A stretch of 64,000 nt of DNA from Devosia riboflavina (GTDB taxonomy: Bacteria > Pseudomonadota > Alphaproteobacteria > Rhizobiales > Devosiaceae). The position numbers and the translations under genes are program-made. The stretch spans positions 29,547-93,546 of the forward strand of contig NZ_JQGC01000011.1 of the NCBI RefSeq assembly GCF_000743575.1, in the 5' to 3' direction. Under the pieces are notes generated by a model. That model was not told the DNA's origin. It did no database searches and saw only the letters and a program-made list of their open reading frames with translations. Below, one piece after another: positions 35,577-46,407 of this stretch; within the stretch, counting starts at the first letter, position 1; the number at the start of each line of letters is the position of its first letter.

Positions 35577-38138
35577 ATGAATGCCGAGTGGACCACATCG
35601 CCGAATGCCCGCCGGGTGCTGCAGCACGCGCAAGACGCGCGGCCGGCCTGGCTATGGTCGCAGGATGGTCAACGCCTGATCTGGTCGAACCCGGCGGCCG
35701 CCCTGTTTCTGGGCAAACTCAAGAAAAGCGGGTTGAGGCTGGCCCCGCTCGCCGTGCCGCTCAAGGGCCAGGTGGCGCGCACCATCAGGCTTGGGTCGCC
35801 CGGTCGCACGAGCCTGGCGCGGATCCAGTTCAATGCCGGCGACAAGCCGGCCTCGGCGACCTGTGCCACGACACCTCTGGTGCTCGAAGGCGAGGAAACC
35901 TGGCTGCTTATCGTTTCGGTCGATCCCATCGACCCCGAAATTCTCGCCGCCTCCGGCGCCTCGCAGGGTCGTGCGGCAGAAGAAGCCCCGTCGTCCGAAC
36001 TGGCGACAACGGCTGACGAACCGGCTGCGCAACAAGACGATGTTGTCCAGCAGCCCGCCGCGGCTCCAGAAGAACCCCAGGTGCTCGAAGCTACTCCTGA
36101 AGCCGACAGCGCAGGCGAGCCGGAAGACGAACTCCCCAGCGCCACGCAGACCGCCATCGCGGCCGATGATTCCTATGCCCGCGAACTGCACGATTGGCAG
36201 GATGCGGACCCGGAAACGGTCTATGCGCCGGCCGAGGAGCCGGCGGTTTTCACCGATGAGGTGGATACTTCGGACCTCGACGAAGAAGACCAACCGACGC
36301 AAACCGAGCCTACATCTGCCGAAGAGAGCGGCGAACGCCCGCTTTTCCGCAGCCTCAGCGCATTGGTGGACCGTCTCGCGGCCGACGAAGACCTTTATAC
36401 CCCGCTCAATGAAGCGGATGACGAGGTTCCGTTCTCGCCTGCGCCCGAGGAATCTGCGCGGCCAGACGAAGCTCCCCCGCGCCTCTTCAAGATCACCGGC
36501 CGCAGTTTCCGCGCCAGCGCGGCCCCCCCGCTGCTCGAAGAGCGACCGGAGGACGATTCGCTCTTCCCGGCGGGAACCGAACCAGAAATCGCCCATGACC
36601 TGGTCGAGCGCGTGTCGCGCTACAATTTCGACGAGTTGTCGCGCATTCTCAATGACCGCGTGGGCCTCCAAGGAACGACGCAACCCGCTGTGACCGCCAC
36701 GACCGAAACCGGCTCAGAAAAGCCCGGCGGTTCGCTCGTCAGCCTCAGCGGCGAGACGCTGGTGCTCAATCGCCTGCCGCTCGGCATTCTGGTGTTCCGC
36801 GACCAGCAGATCCTCTTTGCCAACCGCGCCATTACTGAAATGGTGGGCTACGAATCCGTCGAAGCCTTGCGCCTCGCTGGCCTCACGGCGATTTTCCCGG
36901 CGAGCAATGGCGATCAGGACGCCGGTCCGGTCAATCACCTCGTGCAGCGCGATGGCACGCTGGTGCCGGTCACGGCTCGCCTGCAATCGACCTCCTGGCA
37001 GGGCCGCCCGGCGCTGATGCTTTCGGCCAGCACGACCGAAGTGCGTACCGGCCACGAAGACGCCGTCCGCGCCTTTGCCCAGGCTTTTGCGGAACTGCGC
37101 GGCGATGGTTTTGTGGAACTGAGCCGCACCGGTGTGGTCCGGCTGGCCGATTCCTCGGCCTCGGCAGCCCTCGGCGCGGGCAGCACTATTTTGGGAAAAC
37201 CGCTCTCGGCGCTGATTTCCTCCGAGGATGGTTTTGCCCTGCGCGGCTTCCTCGAACGCCCGGGGCGCTTCGCCGAGACGGAACGTCCGGCCGTCATCCT
37301 GCGCTCCGAGGACAACAAATCGGAAATCGTCCTTTTCGCCCAGGGTCAGGCCGGCATTGTCAGCGGCTATTTCGCCATGGTGCGGCCGCGCAATATCGCG
37401 CCGCGCCGCGCCCTTGGCACGCCCGATGCCGATCCGGCGCTGCTCGCCCGCATTGGGCGGGGTGTCAGGCGACCGCTCAACACCATAATCGGCTTTGCCG
37501 AACTGCTGCGCAGCAAGGCCTTTGGCGAGCTCGGCGACGAGCGCTACGAAGCCTATGCCGAGGATATTGCCGCAGCCGGCAATGATATCGCGGCGCTGGT
37601 CGACGAACTCGAGGACTATGCGCGCTTGCGTGAGGGAAAATATCTCGCCGAGCGTGCCAGCCTCGACCTGACAGAACTCCTCGAAACCTGCGTGCTGCGC
37701 ATTCGTAACCAGGCCAATGCCGGGCGGATCATCGTGCGCAATGCCATTTCCGAGACGCTGCCGCGGGTAACAGCCGATCGGGCGTCGCTGGCGCAGGCCG
37801 TGCTTAACCTCCTCGCCAGCGCCATCGACCAGAGCCCGGTGGGCAGCACGGTCGTCATTTCGGCGCAGTTGCTCGATGATGGCGGCATTGCCATTCATGT
37901 ACGCGACAATTCCAATCACGCGGTGGATATGGCCGAGCGCTTCGTCGTGTTCCGCGATGGCCTGAGCAAATCCGGACAGGCGCTCGCGCCGGTTCGCTCC
38001 AGCGTCGGCCTGGCGCTAACCCGCTCGCTCCTCGCGGTCAATGCGGTCTCGCTTTCGGTTGATCCGGCGGGTGAAAATGGCGTGCTGTTTTCGCTCCGCA
38101 TCCCGGCCGATCTCGTGGACAATCTCCCGGCCGACTAA
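35577..38138 (+). CDS. PAS-domain histidine-kinase-like protein lacking catalytic residues (pseudokinase)
   Basis: 853 residues from MNAEWTTSPN. N terminus: PAS-like fold (ARPAWLWSQDGQRLIWSN). Residues about 130-380 are acidic, Glu/Pro/Ala-rich and probably disordered. A PAS domain at about 395-490 contains LPLGILVFRDQQILFANRAI. The C-terminal HisKA/HATPase region resembles PdhS/PleC/DivJ, but the H-box reads IGRGVRRPLNTIIGF, so the phospho-accepting His is Arg628. The ATPase N-box (LNLLASAIDQSP) lacks its second Asn and the G1 box reads DNSNH. It is therefore probably a non-catalytic scaffold or ligand-sensing partner (inference). An ATG 123 nt upstream is in frame but less plausible. Confidence 0.75.
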   Translation: MNAEWTTSPNARRVLQHAQDARPAWLWSQDGQRLIWSNPAAALFLGKLKKSGLRLAPLAVPLKGQVARTIRLGSPGRTSLARIQFNAGDKPASATCATTPLVLEGEETWLLIVSVDPIDPEILAASGASQGRAAEEAPSSELATTADEPAAQQDDVVQQPAAAPEEPQVLEATPEADSAGEPEDELPSATQTAIAADDSYARELHDWQDADPETVYAPAEEPAVFTDEVDTSDLDEEDQPTQTEPTSAEESGERPLFRSLSALVDRLAADEDLYTPLNEADDEVPFSPAPEESARPDEAPPRLFKITGRSFRASAAPPLLEERPEDDSLFPAGTEPEIAHDLVERVSRYNFDELSRILNDRVGLQGTTQPAVTATTETGSEKPGGSLVSLSGETLVLNRLPLGILVFRDQQILFANRAITEMVGYESVEALRLAGLTAIFPASNGDQDAGPVNHLVQRDGTLVPVTARLQSTSWQGRPALMLSASTTEVRTGHEDAVRAFAQAFAELRGDGFVELSRTGVVRLADSSASAALGAGSTILGKPLSALISSEDGFALRGFLERPGRFAETERPAVILRSEDNKSEIVLFAQGQAGIVSGYFAMVRPRNIAPRRALGTPDADPALLARIGRGVRRPLNTIIGFAELLRSKAFGELGDERYEAYAEDIAAAGNDIAALVDELEDYARLREGKYLAERASLDLTELLETCVLRIRNQANAGRIIVRNAISETLPRVTADRASLAQAVLNLLASAIDQSPVGSTVVISAQLLDDGGIAIHVRDNSNHAVDMAERFVVFRDGLSKSGQALAPVRSSVGLALTRSLLAVNAVSLSVDPAGENGVLFSLRIPADLVDNLPAD

Positions 38139-38269
38139 CCCCAGGTCATTCTTCCCAACGGAAATGCCGATAGGCGAAAAGTTTAACGCCCAATGCGGGT
38201 GCGCCAACGCGCAACTTTGCCTATACCTAGTGAAAGGCGCGGAGCCGCGCCGACCTCTGGGAGACAGAT

Positions 38270-39748
38270 ATGAGAGTGACCAAGTCTTTCGCGCTGGCCA
38301 GTGCCGGTTTGCTATTGGCCACCAGCCTTGCCTTTGCGCAATCGACCGAAATTCGCGTCGGTGCGCCGCTGGAGCCGCCAGCGCTCGACCCGACGGCCGG
38401 CGCTGCCGAGGCCATCGACGTGGTGGTCTATCAAAATGTCTTCGAGGGCCTAACACGCATCGACCAGACTGGCGCAGTACAACCCGGTCTCGCGTCCGAA
38501 TGGACCGTCAGCGACGATGGGCTCACCTATCGCTTCACGCTCCATGACGGTGTCACCTTCCACGATGGCACCGCGTTCGATGCGGAGGACGTGAAGTTCA
38601 CCTTCGAGCGCATCTTGGCCGAAGACAGCGTCAATGCGCAGAAGGCGCTTTATGAGGCTATTTCGGCGGTGACCGTGGTCGATCCGCTGACGGTGGAAAT
38701 CACCTTGTCGCGCCCCGATGGCCTGTTCCTCTTCAATATCGGTCGCGGCGATGCCGTCATCGTGGCGCCGGAAAGCGCCGCCAACAATGCGACCGACCCG
38801 ATCGGCACCGGCCCCTTCGCCTTCGTGCAGTGGGACCGCGGCAGCCGGGTCATTCTCGAACAATATGGCCCCTATTGGGGTGAAAAGCCGGCGCTGACCA
38901 AGGCAACCTATGTGTTCATCGGCGATACCGCCACGATGACCAATGCCCTGCTCGCCGGCGATGTCGACGGCACCTACAACTTTGCTGCCGAAGCCCTGCC
39001 GGTCTTTGACGGCAACCCGCAGTTCAAGGTGCTTGTCGGTTCGACCGAAGGCGAAACGATCCTTTCGACCAACAATGCCAAATCGCCCTTCGACAAGCTC
39101 GAAGTGCGCCAGGCCATGGCTCATGCGATCAATCGCCAGGAAATCATCGATGGCGCGACCTATGGCTATGGCGTGCCAATCGGCAGCCATTTTGCCCCGC
39201 ACCATCCCTATTACATCGACCTGACCAATACCTATCCCTATGACCTCGACAAGGCGCGGGAACTGTTGGCCACAGCCGGCTATCCCGACGGCTTTTCGGC
39301 GACGCTAAAGCTGCCGCCGGTCAATTATGCCCGCGTTTCCGGCCAGATCATTGCCAGCGAGTTTGCCAAGGTGGGCATCAAGCTAGAACTCATCAACATG
39401 GAATGGGCGCAGTGGCTGGAAGATGTCTTTGCCAACAAGGACTTCGACCTGACCATCATCAGCCATGTAGAACCCTTCGACATTGGCATCTATGCCAATC
39501 CCGACTACTATTTTGGCTACAACAGTCCCGAAGTGCAGGCCCTCAACGAGACGCTCAATGCCACGACCGACGAGGCCAAGCGCAAGGAGCTGGCACAAGA
39601 GATGCAGACCATCATCGCCAAGGATGCGGTCAACGGCTTCCTCTTCGAGCTCGCCCAGACGGGCGTCTGGAACGCCAAGCTCGAAGGCATGTGGCAGAAC
39701 GCGCCCGTCGAAGGCGTGGTGCTGCGCGACGTTCATTGGGTTGAGTGA
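38270..39748 (+). CDS. ABC transporter peptide/opine-type substrate-binding protein
   Basis: 492 residues with a signal peptide (about 1-23, ending AFAQS). Family 5 SBP signatures are clear: GLTYRFTLHDGVTFHDGTAF, DAEDVKFTFERI, PIGTGPFAF and VRQAMAHAINRQEII. It captures a peptide-like ligand in the periplasm for the permeases encoded downstream. Substrate cannot be told. A GGGAGACAG ribosome site precedes the ATG. It is separated from the permease by the repeat element. Confidence 0.93.
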   Translation: MRVTKSFALASAGLLLATSLAFAQSTEIRVGAPLEPPALDPTAGAAEAIDVVVYQNVFEGLTRIDQTGAVQPGLASEWTVSDDGLTYRFTLHDGVTFHDGTAFDAEDVKFTFERILAEDSVNAQKALYEAISAVTVVDPLTVEITLSRPDGLFLFNIGRGDAVIVAPESAANNATDPIGTGPFAFVQWDRGSRVILEQYGPYWGEKPALTKATYVFIGDTATMTNALLAGDVDGTYNFAAEALPVFDGNPQFKVLVGSTEGETILSTNNAKSPFDKLEVRQAMAHAINRQEIIDGATYGYGVPIGSHFAPHHPYYIDLTNTYPYDLDKARELLATAGYPDGFSATLKLPPVNYARVSGQIIASEFAKVGIKLELINMEWAQWLEDVFANKDFDLTIISHVEPFDIGIYANPDYYFGYNSPEVQALNETLNATTDEAKRKELAQEMQTIIAKDAVNGFLFELAQTGVWNAKLEGMWQNAPVEGVVLRDVHWVE

Positions 39749-39790
39749 AGACATTTCTGTCGGCAAAAATCCGACTGTTTCCGGCCTGCC

Positions 39791-39912
39791 GACACCCCCT
39801 CCCAACCTCCCCCGTCTAGGGGGAGGTGCAGATGGAGTTTGGGGCACTACCTCTGCCAAAGCCGCTGAACCGGCACCCTCCCCCCCGCGGGGAGGGTTGG
39901 GGAGGGGGGCGG
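39791..39912 (+). repeat. 120-bp dispersed palindromic element, copy B (between SBP and permease)
   Basis: Inverted copy of 4872-4994: the two match at about 100 of 120 positions by eye, sharing the hairpin arms ACCTCCCCC/GGGGGAGGT and central CTGCCAAAGCC. It begins 43 nt after the SBP stop and ends 29 nt before the permease start. Confidence 0.8.
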
Positions 39913-39940
39913 GAGCCAGGACACAAGGGGCCGGCGCCCC

Positions 39941-40887
<947 letters not shown>

Positions 40888-40891
<4 letters not shown>

Positions 40892-41736
40892 ACTGGCGCA
40901 GCCTTCTAAAACACCCCGGCCTCGTCATCGGGCTTACTGCCACGGCGCTTTTCGCACTATTGGCGCTGCTCTCGCTCGTCTGGACGCCCTACCCTATCGC
41001 CGACATCTCAATCGCCCGGCGCTTTGCGACGCCGGGGCCTGAGCATTGGCTGGGCACCGACCAGCTCGGCCGCGACATGCTTTCGCTGATCATGTCGGGC
41101 ACGCTGACGAGTTTTACGGTGGGCGCCATGGCCGTGCTCATCGGAGCGGGCATCGGCGTGCCTCTGGGGCTTGCAGCGGCCATCTATGGCGGGCCGGTCG
41201 AATGGGTCGTGCTGCGTTTCTCCGACCTCGCCTTTGCCTTCCCTGCCGTTGTGATCGCCATTCTGATCGCCACGCTGATGGGGCCCGGCGCCAGCAACGC
41301 AGTGATCGCCATCGGCATTTTCAATGTGCCGGTCTTTGCGCAAGTGGCGCGCGGTGGCGCCCTGGCGATTTCGACGCTGGATTTCGTGGCTGCTGCACGG
41401 CTGGCGGGGCTCAGCAAGCCGATGATCGCGTTGCGGCACCTGCTGCCCAACATTGCGAGCCTCATCATCGTGCAGGGCACGATCCAGCTCTCGCTCGGCA
41501 TTCTGGCTGAGGCTGGGCTTTCCTATATCGGTCTCGGCACGCAGCCGCCGGCCACGAGCCTAGGGCTGATGCTCCGCGATGCGCAGAGCCTCTTTCTGAT
41601 TCATCCCTGGCTCAGCCTCGCGCCGGGGCTCGCCATCGTCGTGATCGTGATCGCGCTCAACATTGCCGGGGACGGACTTCGCGACGCACTCGACCCGCGT
41701 CTGCGCAATCGGGGATTGGCCAATGTCGCTGGTTGA
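40888..41736 (+). CDS. ABC transporter permease (DppC-type)
   Basis: 282 residues, six membrane segments. HWLGTDQLGRDMLSLIMSG is the DppC N-terminal signature, and the EAA loop is DFVAAARLAGLSKPMIALRH. The upstream in-frame part that overlaps the preceding permease is not part of it. The 3' end overlaps the ATPase gene by 14 nt. Confidence 0.94.
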
Positions 41737-43279
41737 TATCCAAAATCTGACGATCAGCTTTGGCGGAAAGGCAGCCGTTTCCGATCTGTCCCTGAAGATC
41801 AACAAAGGCGAGCGCTTTGGCGTCATTGGCGAGAGCGGCTCGGGCAAATCGCTGACCGCCTTGGCCATCACCGGCCTGCTTCCGGACAATGCCGAAGTTT
41901 CCGGCACCATTGGCCTTGATGGAGCTCCCCTGCCCGACGATGAAAAGGCCATGGCACGGCTGCGTGGGCAGCGGATCGGCATGGTCTTTCAGGAGCCGAT
42001 GACGGCGCTCAATCCGCTGATGCGGGTCGGCGATCAGATCGAGGAGGCAACCAGGCTGACCGGTCATGAGGGGGACAGCGCTATCGCCGGCCTTCTCACC
42101 GAAGTCGGGCTCGAAGCACGACATGCCGAGCGCTTTCCGCATCAGCTTTCGGGCGGGCAGCGCCAGCGGGTGATGATCGCCATGGCGCTGGCAAGCGCGC
42201 CGGACCTGATGATTGCCGATGAACCGACCTCTGCGCTCGATGTTATCACCCAGCGCATGGTGCTCGATCTCATCCGCGAGATTTGCGACCGGCGGCAGAT
42301 GACGCTGATCTTTATCAGCCACGATATGCGCGCGGTTGCCGCACTGTGCGACCGGATTGCCGTGCTACGCGGCGGCAAGCTAATCGAAACGGGGCCCGTG
42401 AAGGACGTCCTCTCCCGCCCGGCCGACGCCTACACGCAAAAACTCGTTGCCGCGACCCGCATGGCGGCGCGGCAGGGCGAGCCGCATGTAGCCGATAAGA
42501 TTCTGCTGGAGGTCGACCAACTGACGCGGGCCTTTTCGCAGGGCGGCTTCTGGCGTTGGGGGCAGCAGCCGCTGCTGGCAGTGAACAATGTCAGCCTCAG
42601 CGTTTCAGCCGGGGAATGCCTGGCGCTGGTTGGTCCCTCCGGCTGCGGCAAGACCACACTCGCGCGCATGATTGTCGGGCTCGATAGCGCGACATCGGGA
42701 CAGATGCGGTTTGAAGGTACGGCCTACCGCGGCAGCGACCTGCCACCGACTCGCCGTGCTGATCTCTCGCTGGTGTTCCAGGACCCGTTCGGCAGCTTCA
42801 ATCCGCGGCTGAGCGTAGCCCAATCACTCGGCGAGCCCCTGCGGCTCATGCCGGGCCTCGATCCCATGGAGCGCGAGCAGCGGCTGGTCGATGCGATCGA
42901 ATCGGTGGGACTCGATCGCGCCATGCTGGCGCGCTTCCCTCACGAGTTTTCCGGCGGTCAGCGGCAGCGCCTTGCCATTGCCCGCGCCCTCGTCACGCGC
43001 CCTAGCCTCGTCGTCCTCGACGAGCCGGTTTCAGCGCTCGATGTCTCGGTGCGTGGCGATGTGCTCGACCTTCTGGCGCGGCTGCAGAACCAGTTTGGTC
43101 TCACCTACATCATCATCAGCCATGACCTCGACATGGTCGCGGCCATGGCCGATCGCGTACTGGTGATGGAAGCGGGAAAAATCGTCGAAGAGGGCAAGCC
43201 TGCTGCCCTCTTCGCTGCGCCACAGCATCGGCTGACCAAGGCCCTCATGGAGGCCCGCCTGCCTGACGTCGCGGCCTAA
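41723..43279 (+). CDS. Fused dual ATP-binding protein of the peptide ABC transporter (DppD-DppF fusion)
   Basis: 518 residues carrying two complete nucleotide-binding domains. The first has Walker A GESGSGKS and signature LSGGQRQRVMIAMA; the second Walker A GPSGCGKTT, signature FSGGQRQRLAIARA and Walker B VVLDEP. This is a natural DppD-DppF fusion as found in several alphaproteobacteria (YejF-like). It energises the two permeases. Convergent with the UPF0149 gene, overlapping by 4 nt. Confidence 0.94.
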   Translation: MSLVDIQNLTISFGGKAAVSDLSLKINKGERFGVIGESGSGKSLTALAITGLLPDNAEVSGTIGLDGAPLPDDEKAMARLRGQRIGMVFQEPMTALNPLMRVGDQIEEATRLTGHEGDSAIAGLLTEVGLEARHAERFPHQLSGGQRQRVMIAMALASAPDLMIADEPTSALDVITQRMVLDLIREICDRRQMTLIFISHDMRAVAALCDRIAVLRGGKLIETGPVKDVLSRPADAYTQKLVAATRMAARQGEPHVADKILLEVDQLTRAFSQGGFWRWGQQPLLAVNNVSLSVSAGECLALVGPSGCGKTTLARMIVGLDSATSGQMRFEGTAYRGSDLPPTRRADLSLVFQDPFGSFNPRLSVAQSLGEPLRLMPGLDPMEREQRLVDAIESVGLDRAMLARFPHEFSGGQRQRLAIARALVTRPSLVVLDEPVSALDVSVRGDVLDLLARLQNQFGLTYIIISHDLDMVAAMADRVLVMEAGKIVEEGKPAALFAAPQHRLTKALMEARLPDVAA

Positions 43280-43857
43280 TCGGCCTTGTGCACCTGGTGC
43301 AGCAGCACGGCCGAAATGGCGAGGTTTTCGGGCATGGCTTCCATGACCTCGTCATACTCGGCCCACTCTTCCTCGCCTGCCGTATCGTCGGGGCGGGTAT
43401 CGGGGGAGGACAACATCAGGCCTGAAGCGAGCAGCATGGCCGCTTCACCACGGGCGTCGTCGCTGGTTTCGCGCAGGAATTCGTCCCAATAATCGAAGCG
43501 CATCAGCATGGCCTGCTGGAAGCCGGCGATCCAGACCTGCCAGACCACCTCGTCGGTTTCCTCGTCGACCTCGTAGAGCGGCGCATATTCGCCGCTGGCA
43601 AGCTCCTGCTCGATCTCGGCGAGGCGCGCGACCACGAGCGTTTCCAGCTCGGCTGTACCGGGCTTTGCCTCGCCGCGTTCGTCGGCCAGCCAGTCGAAGG
43701 GCCACCATTCTTCCTTTGCAATCGGTTCGGGACCGACCGCGAGGCAGCACAGGAACCCGTCGAGTTCGGAGAGCAGCATGGCATCGTCGCCGGCCTCGGC
43801 CAGAAGGTCTTCGAGCCGAACCAGGGATTCCGGCAGGTCGGTGAGTTCAGAGGTCAT
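43276..43857 (-). CDS. UPF0149 (YecA/YgfB) family protein
   Basis: 193 residues from MTSELTDLPESL. SELDGFLCCLAVGPEPI and WIAGFQQAMLMRFDYW are the family blocks, and the acidic C-terminal part is usual. Function unclear. It lacks the C-terminal SEC-C zinc tail present in some relatives. An upstream in-frame ATG at 43875 is less likely. Confidence 0.88.
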   Translation of the reverse strand: MTSELTDLPESLVRLEDLLAEAGDDAMLLSELDGFLCCLAVGPEPIAKEEWWPFDWLADERGEAKPGTAELETLVVARLAEIEQELASGEYAPLYEVDEETDEVVWQVWIAGFQQAMLMRFDYWDEFLRETSDDARGEAAMLLASGLMLSSPDTRPDDTAGEEEWAEYDEVMEAMPENLAISAVLLHQVHKAD

Positions 43858-43866
43858 GGCAGTTCC

Positions 43867-43896
43867 GGTCCGCATCGCAGGGAAGAGATGCGGACC
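43867..43896. other. Perfect 10-bp hairpin between GH1 and UPF0149 genes
   Basis: Arms GGTCCGCATC and complement, 10-nt loop, 10 nt past the GH1 stop. No T tract follows in either direction, so it may be a Rho-dependent or mRNA-stability structure. Confidence 0.45.
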
Positions 43897-43905
43897 TATA
43901 CACGT

Positions 43906-45219
43906 CTAGCGCGTATTGTGCAGCATGCCCTGGAAAGAACGATAGCTCGCCTTGGGGGTGCGTTGCTGGGTCTCGTAGTCGACATGTACCAGACCGAAGC
44001 GCTTGTTATAGCCCTCGGCCCATTCGTAATTGTCGAGCAGCGACCAGGCGAAATAGCCACGCACATCGGCGCCGGCCTCGCGGGCAGCGAGCACGGCCTT
44101 CAGGTGCTCGTCATAGTATTTTACGCGGCGCGGATCGTCGTCGCCTTCAACCTCGGCCATGCCGTTCTCGGTCACGTAGAGCGGGATTTTGGTATATTCA
44201 TTGGAGACGCGAACCAAGAGATCCGACAGGCCTTTGGGGTAGATTTCCCAGCCGATATCGGTCTTTTCGAGGTCGCCCTTCACCTGCTCCACGGGGCGGC
44301 CCGGCTGGGTGGACGCCTTGTAGATGCCGCGGGTGTAGTAGTTGATCCCGAGCCAATCGAGCGGGCGCGACACGATAGACATGTCGGCCTGATAATTCGC
44401 CGGCAGGTAGGGTGCGAGCCATTCGGTCAGTTCGGTGGGATATTGGCCCTTCAGGACACCGCCGAGATACCAGCGGTTAAACAGCGCATCGCCGAAATTG
44501 CAGGCGGCCTTGTCTTCTTCGCTGTCGGTTGCCGGCTCGGATTTTTCGAGATTGAGCACGATGCCGAGGTTTTTTGTGCCGGTGGCGCGCAGGGCGTCGA
44601 TGGCGGTGCCGTGGGCAAAGAGCACGTGGTGCATGGCGCGGGCGGCGGCGCGCAGGTCGCGATAGCCGGGGGCGTGGATGCCGAGTAAATGGCTGAGGAA
44701 GGCGACACACCAGGGCTCGTTGATGGTCGCCGTCGCTGCCAGACGATCACCGAACTTTTCGCCGACCAGCGTCGCATAGTCGCCGAACCAGTTGGCGATA
44801 TCGCGGTTCATCCAGCCGCCGCGGTCCTGCAGGGCGGAGGGCAAATCCCAGTGGTAGAGCGTCGCATAGGGTTTCAGGCCACGCTCGAGCATGCCGTCGA
44901 TCAGGCGATCATAGAAGTCGAAACCGGCCTGGTTGATGGCGCCGGTGCCTTCGGGGATCAGCCGCGGCCAGGCGATCGAGAAGCGATAGGCGTCAAAGCC
45001 GCCGTCGCGGATGAGATCGAGGTCTTGAGGCCAGAGTTCGTAGTGATTGCAGGCGTTGAGGCCTGTATCGCCATTGTGGACATTGCCGGGGGTTGCGGAG
45101 AACGTGTCCCAAATGGAAGTGCCGCGACCATCGCGCTGCCCGCCTTCGATCTGATAGGCGGCCGTGGCGACGCCAAAGGTGAAGTCAGGACCAAAATCCT
45201 TGCGATCGATCGAAAACAT
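43906..45219 (-). CDS. GH1 beta-glucosidase
   Basis: 437 residues. The N-terminal FTFGVATAAYQIEGG, acid/base Glu in TINEPW and nucleophile Glu in YVTENG, with WSLLDNYEWAEGY near the end, are all intact. It is a retaining beta-glucosidase, with no signal peptide, so cytoplasmic. No sugar transporter is adjacent. Confidence 0.95.
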   Translation of the reverse strand: MFSIDRKDFGPDFTFGVATAAYQIEGGQRDGRGTSIWDTFSATPGNVHNGDTGLNACNHYELWPQDLDLIRDGGFDAYRFSIAWPRLIPEGTGAINQAGFDFYDRLIDGMLERGLKPYATLYHWDLPSALQDRGGWMNRDIANWFGDYATLVGEKFGDRLAATATINEPWCVAFLSHLLGIHAPGYRDLRAAARAMHHVLFAHGTAIDALRATGTKNLGIVLNLEKSEPATDSEEDKAACNFGDALFNRWYLGGVLKGQYPTELTEWLAPYLPANYQADMSIVSRPLDWLGINYYTRGIYKASTQPGRPVEQVKGDLEKTDIGWEIYPKGLSDLLVRVSNEYTKIPLYVTENGMAEVEGDDDPRRVKYYDEHLKAVLAAREAGADVRGYFAWSLLDNYEWAEGYNKRFGLVHVDYETQQRTPKASYRSFQGMLHNTR

Positions 45220-45338
45220 AACCCCTCCGCTGGGCGTGGCGCCCCTGTTGGACTAGCCGGATAGCGTGTTCGGAAAAGCTATGCAATCGATTTCGGAAAG
45301 GGGTTTCGGGGCTCGAATGCCCCTAACCTGCGTGTCGC

Positions 45339-46397
45339 TTATCGCATGCCGGCGACGAGGCGTTGGGCGATCACACGGTAGGCAGAGGCTTCTGCGCCTT
45401 GGGGATCAGTCGCGACAGGCGGCGCCCCGGCGTCGGAATTTTCGCGGATGGACATGACAAGTGGGATTGCGCCGAGGAACGGGATGTCGAGGCGCTCGGC
45501 GGCCTTCTCGGCGCCGCCGGTACCAAAGATGTCGTAGCGGTTGCCGGTGTCGGGGGCGATGAAATAGCTCATGTTTTCAATGAGCCCCAAGATGGGTACG
45601 GACATGCGGCGGAGCATGTCGATGGCTTTTTGCGCGTCGATTAGCGCGAGGTCCTGCGGGGTCGAGACGATGACGACGCCATCGACAATGGTCTGCTGGA
45701 AGAGGCCGATATGAATGTCGCCGGTGCCGGGTGGCAGGTCGATGACGAGGACGTCGAGATCGCCCCAATCGGTTTCGCGCAGCAATTGACGGAGGCCGGA
45801 GGTCGCCATGGGGCCGCGCCAGACCACGGCCTGGCCGGGAACCAGCATAGCCCCGATCGACATGACTTTTAGGCCAAAAGCCTCGTGCGGCTGGAAAATA
45901 CCGTCGTCGCGCAGCGCGGTGCGGTCTTCGATCCCCAGCAGTTTGGGGACGGAGGGGCCGTAGAGGTCGGCGTCGAGCATGCCGACCTTCAGGCCCTCGG
46001 CAGCGAGGGAGAGCGCGAGATTGACCGAGGTGGTGGATTTGCCGACACCGCCCTTGCCCGAGCCGACGGCGATGATGCGGCGCACGCCCTTTACGCGGGT
46101 CTTGCCTTGGGGCTGGGGCGAGCCGTGGGAGAATTTTGGGCCAGCCTGCTTCTCGGAGGTGATGGAGACCATGACCTTGCGGCCGCCGGAGAGGGTTTTC
46201 ACCACTTCGATGGCGGCTTCGCGGGCCGGGCCGAAGGCGGCTTCCATGCCCTGCGGGACGCCGACGGCAAAGGCAACGGCGCTGGGGGTGACGATGATTT
46301 CGGAGAGGCCGGAAAAGCTCGCGAGGTCGCCACCGCCCGGAATTTCCACGGCATTGAGGGCGGCTTTAATGCGGGCGGCGAGTTCGGTATCGGCCAT
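45339..46397 (-). CDS. Mrp/NBP35-family iron-sulfur carrier ATPase (ApbC-like)
   Basis: 352 residues. An N-terminal MIP18-type domain (about 1-75) is followed by a P-loop GSGKGGVGKST at 112-122, DADLYGPSVPKLLG and VIDLPPGTGD. The CxxC motif that bridges the Fe-S cluster in this family reads FIAPDTGNRYDIFG instead, so two Cys are missing. An in-frame extension of 30 codons upstream is rejected. Downstream of transaldolase with a terminator between. Confidence 0.9.
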   Translation of the reverse strand: MADTELAARIKAALNAVEIPGGGDLASFSGLSEIIVTPSAVAFAVGVPQGMEAAFGPAREAAIEVVKTLSGGRKVMVSITSEKQAGPKFSHGSPQPQGKTRVKGVRRIIAVGSGKGGVGKSTTSVNLALSLAAEGLKVGMLDADLYGPSVPKLLGIEDRTALRDDGIFQPHEAFGLKVMSIGAMLVPGQAVVWRGPMATSGLRQLLRETDWGDLDVLVIDLPPGTGDIHIGLFQQTIVDGVVIVSTPQDLALIDAQKAIDMLRRMSVPILGLIENMSYFIAPDTGNRYDIFGTGGAEKAAERLDIPFLGAIPLVMSIRENSDAGAPPVATDPQGAEASAYRVIAQRLVAGMR

Positions 46398-46407
46398 GTC
46401 GGTCTCA

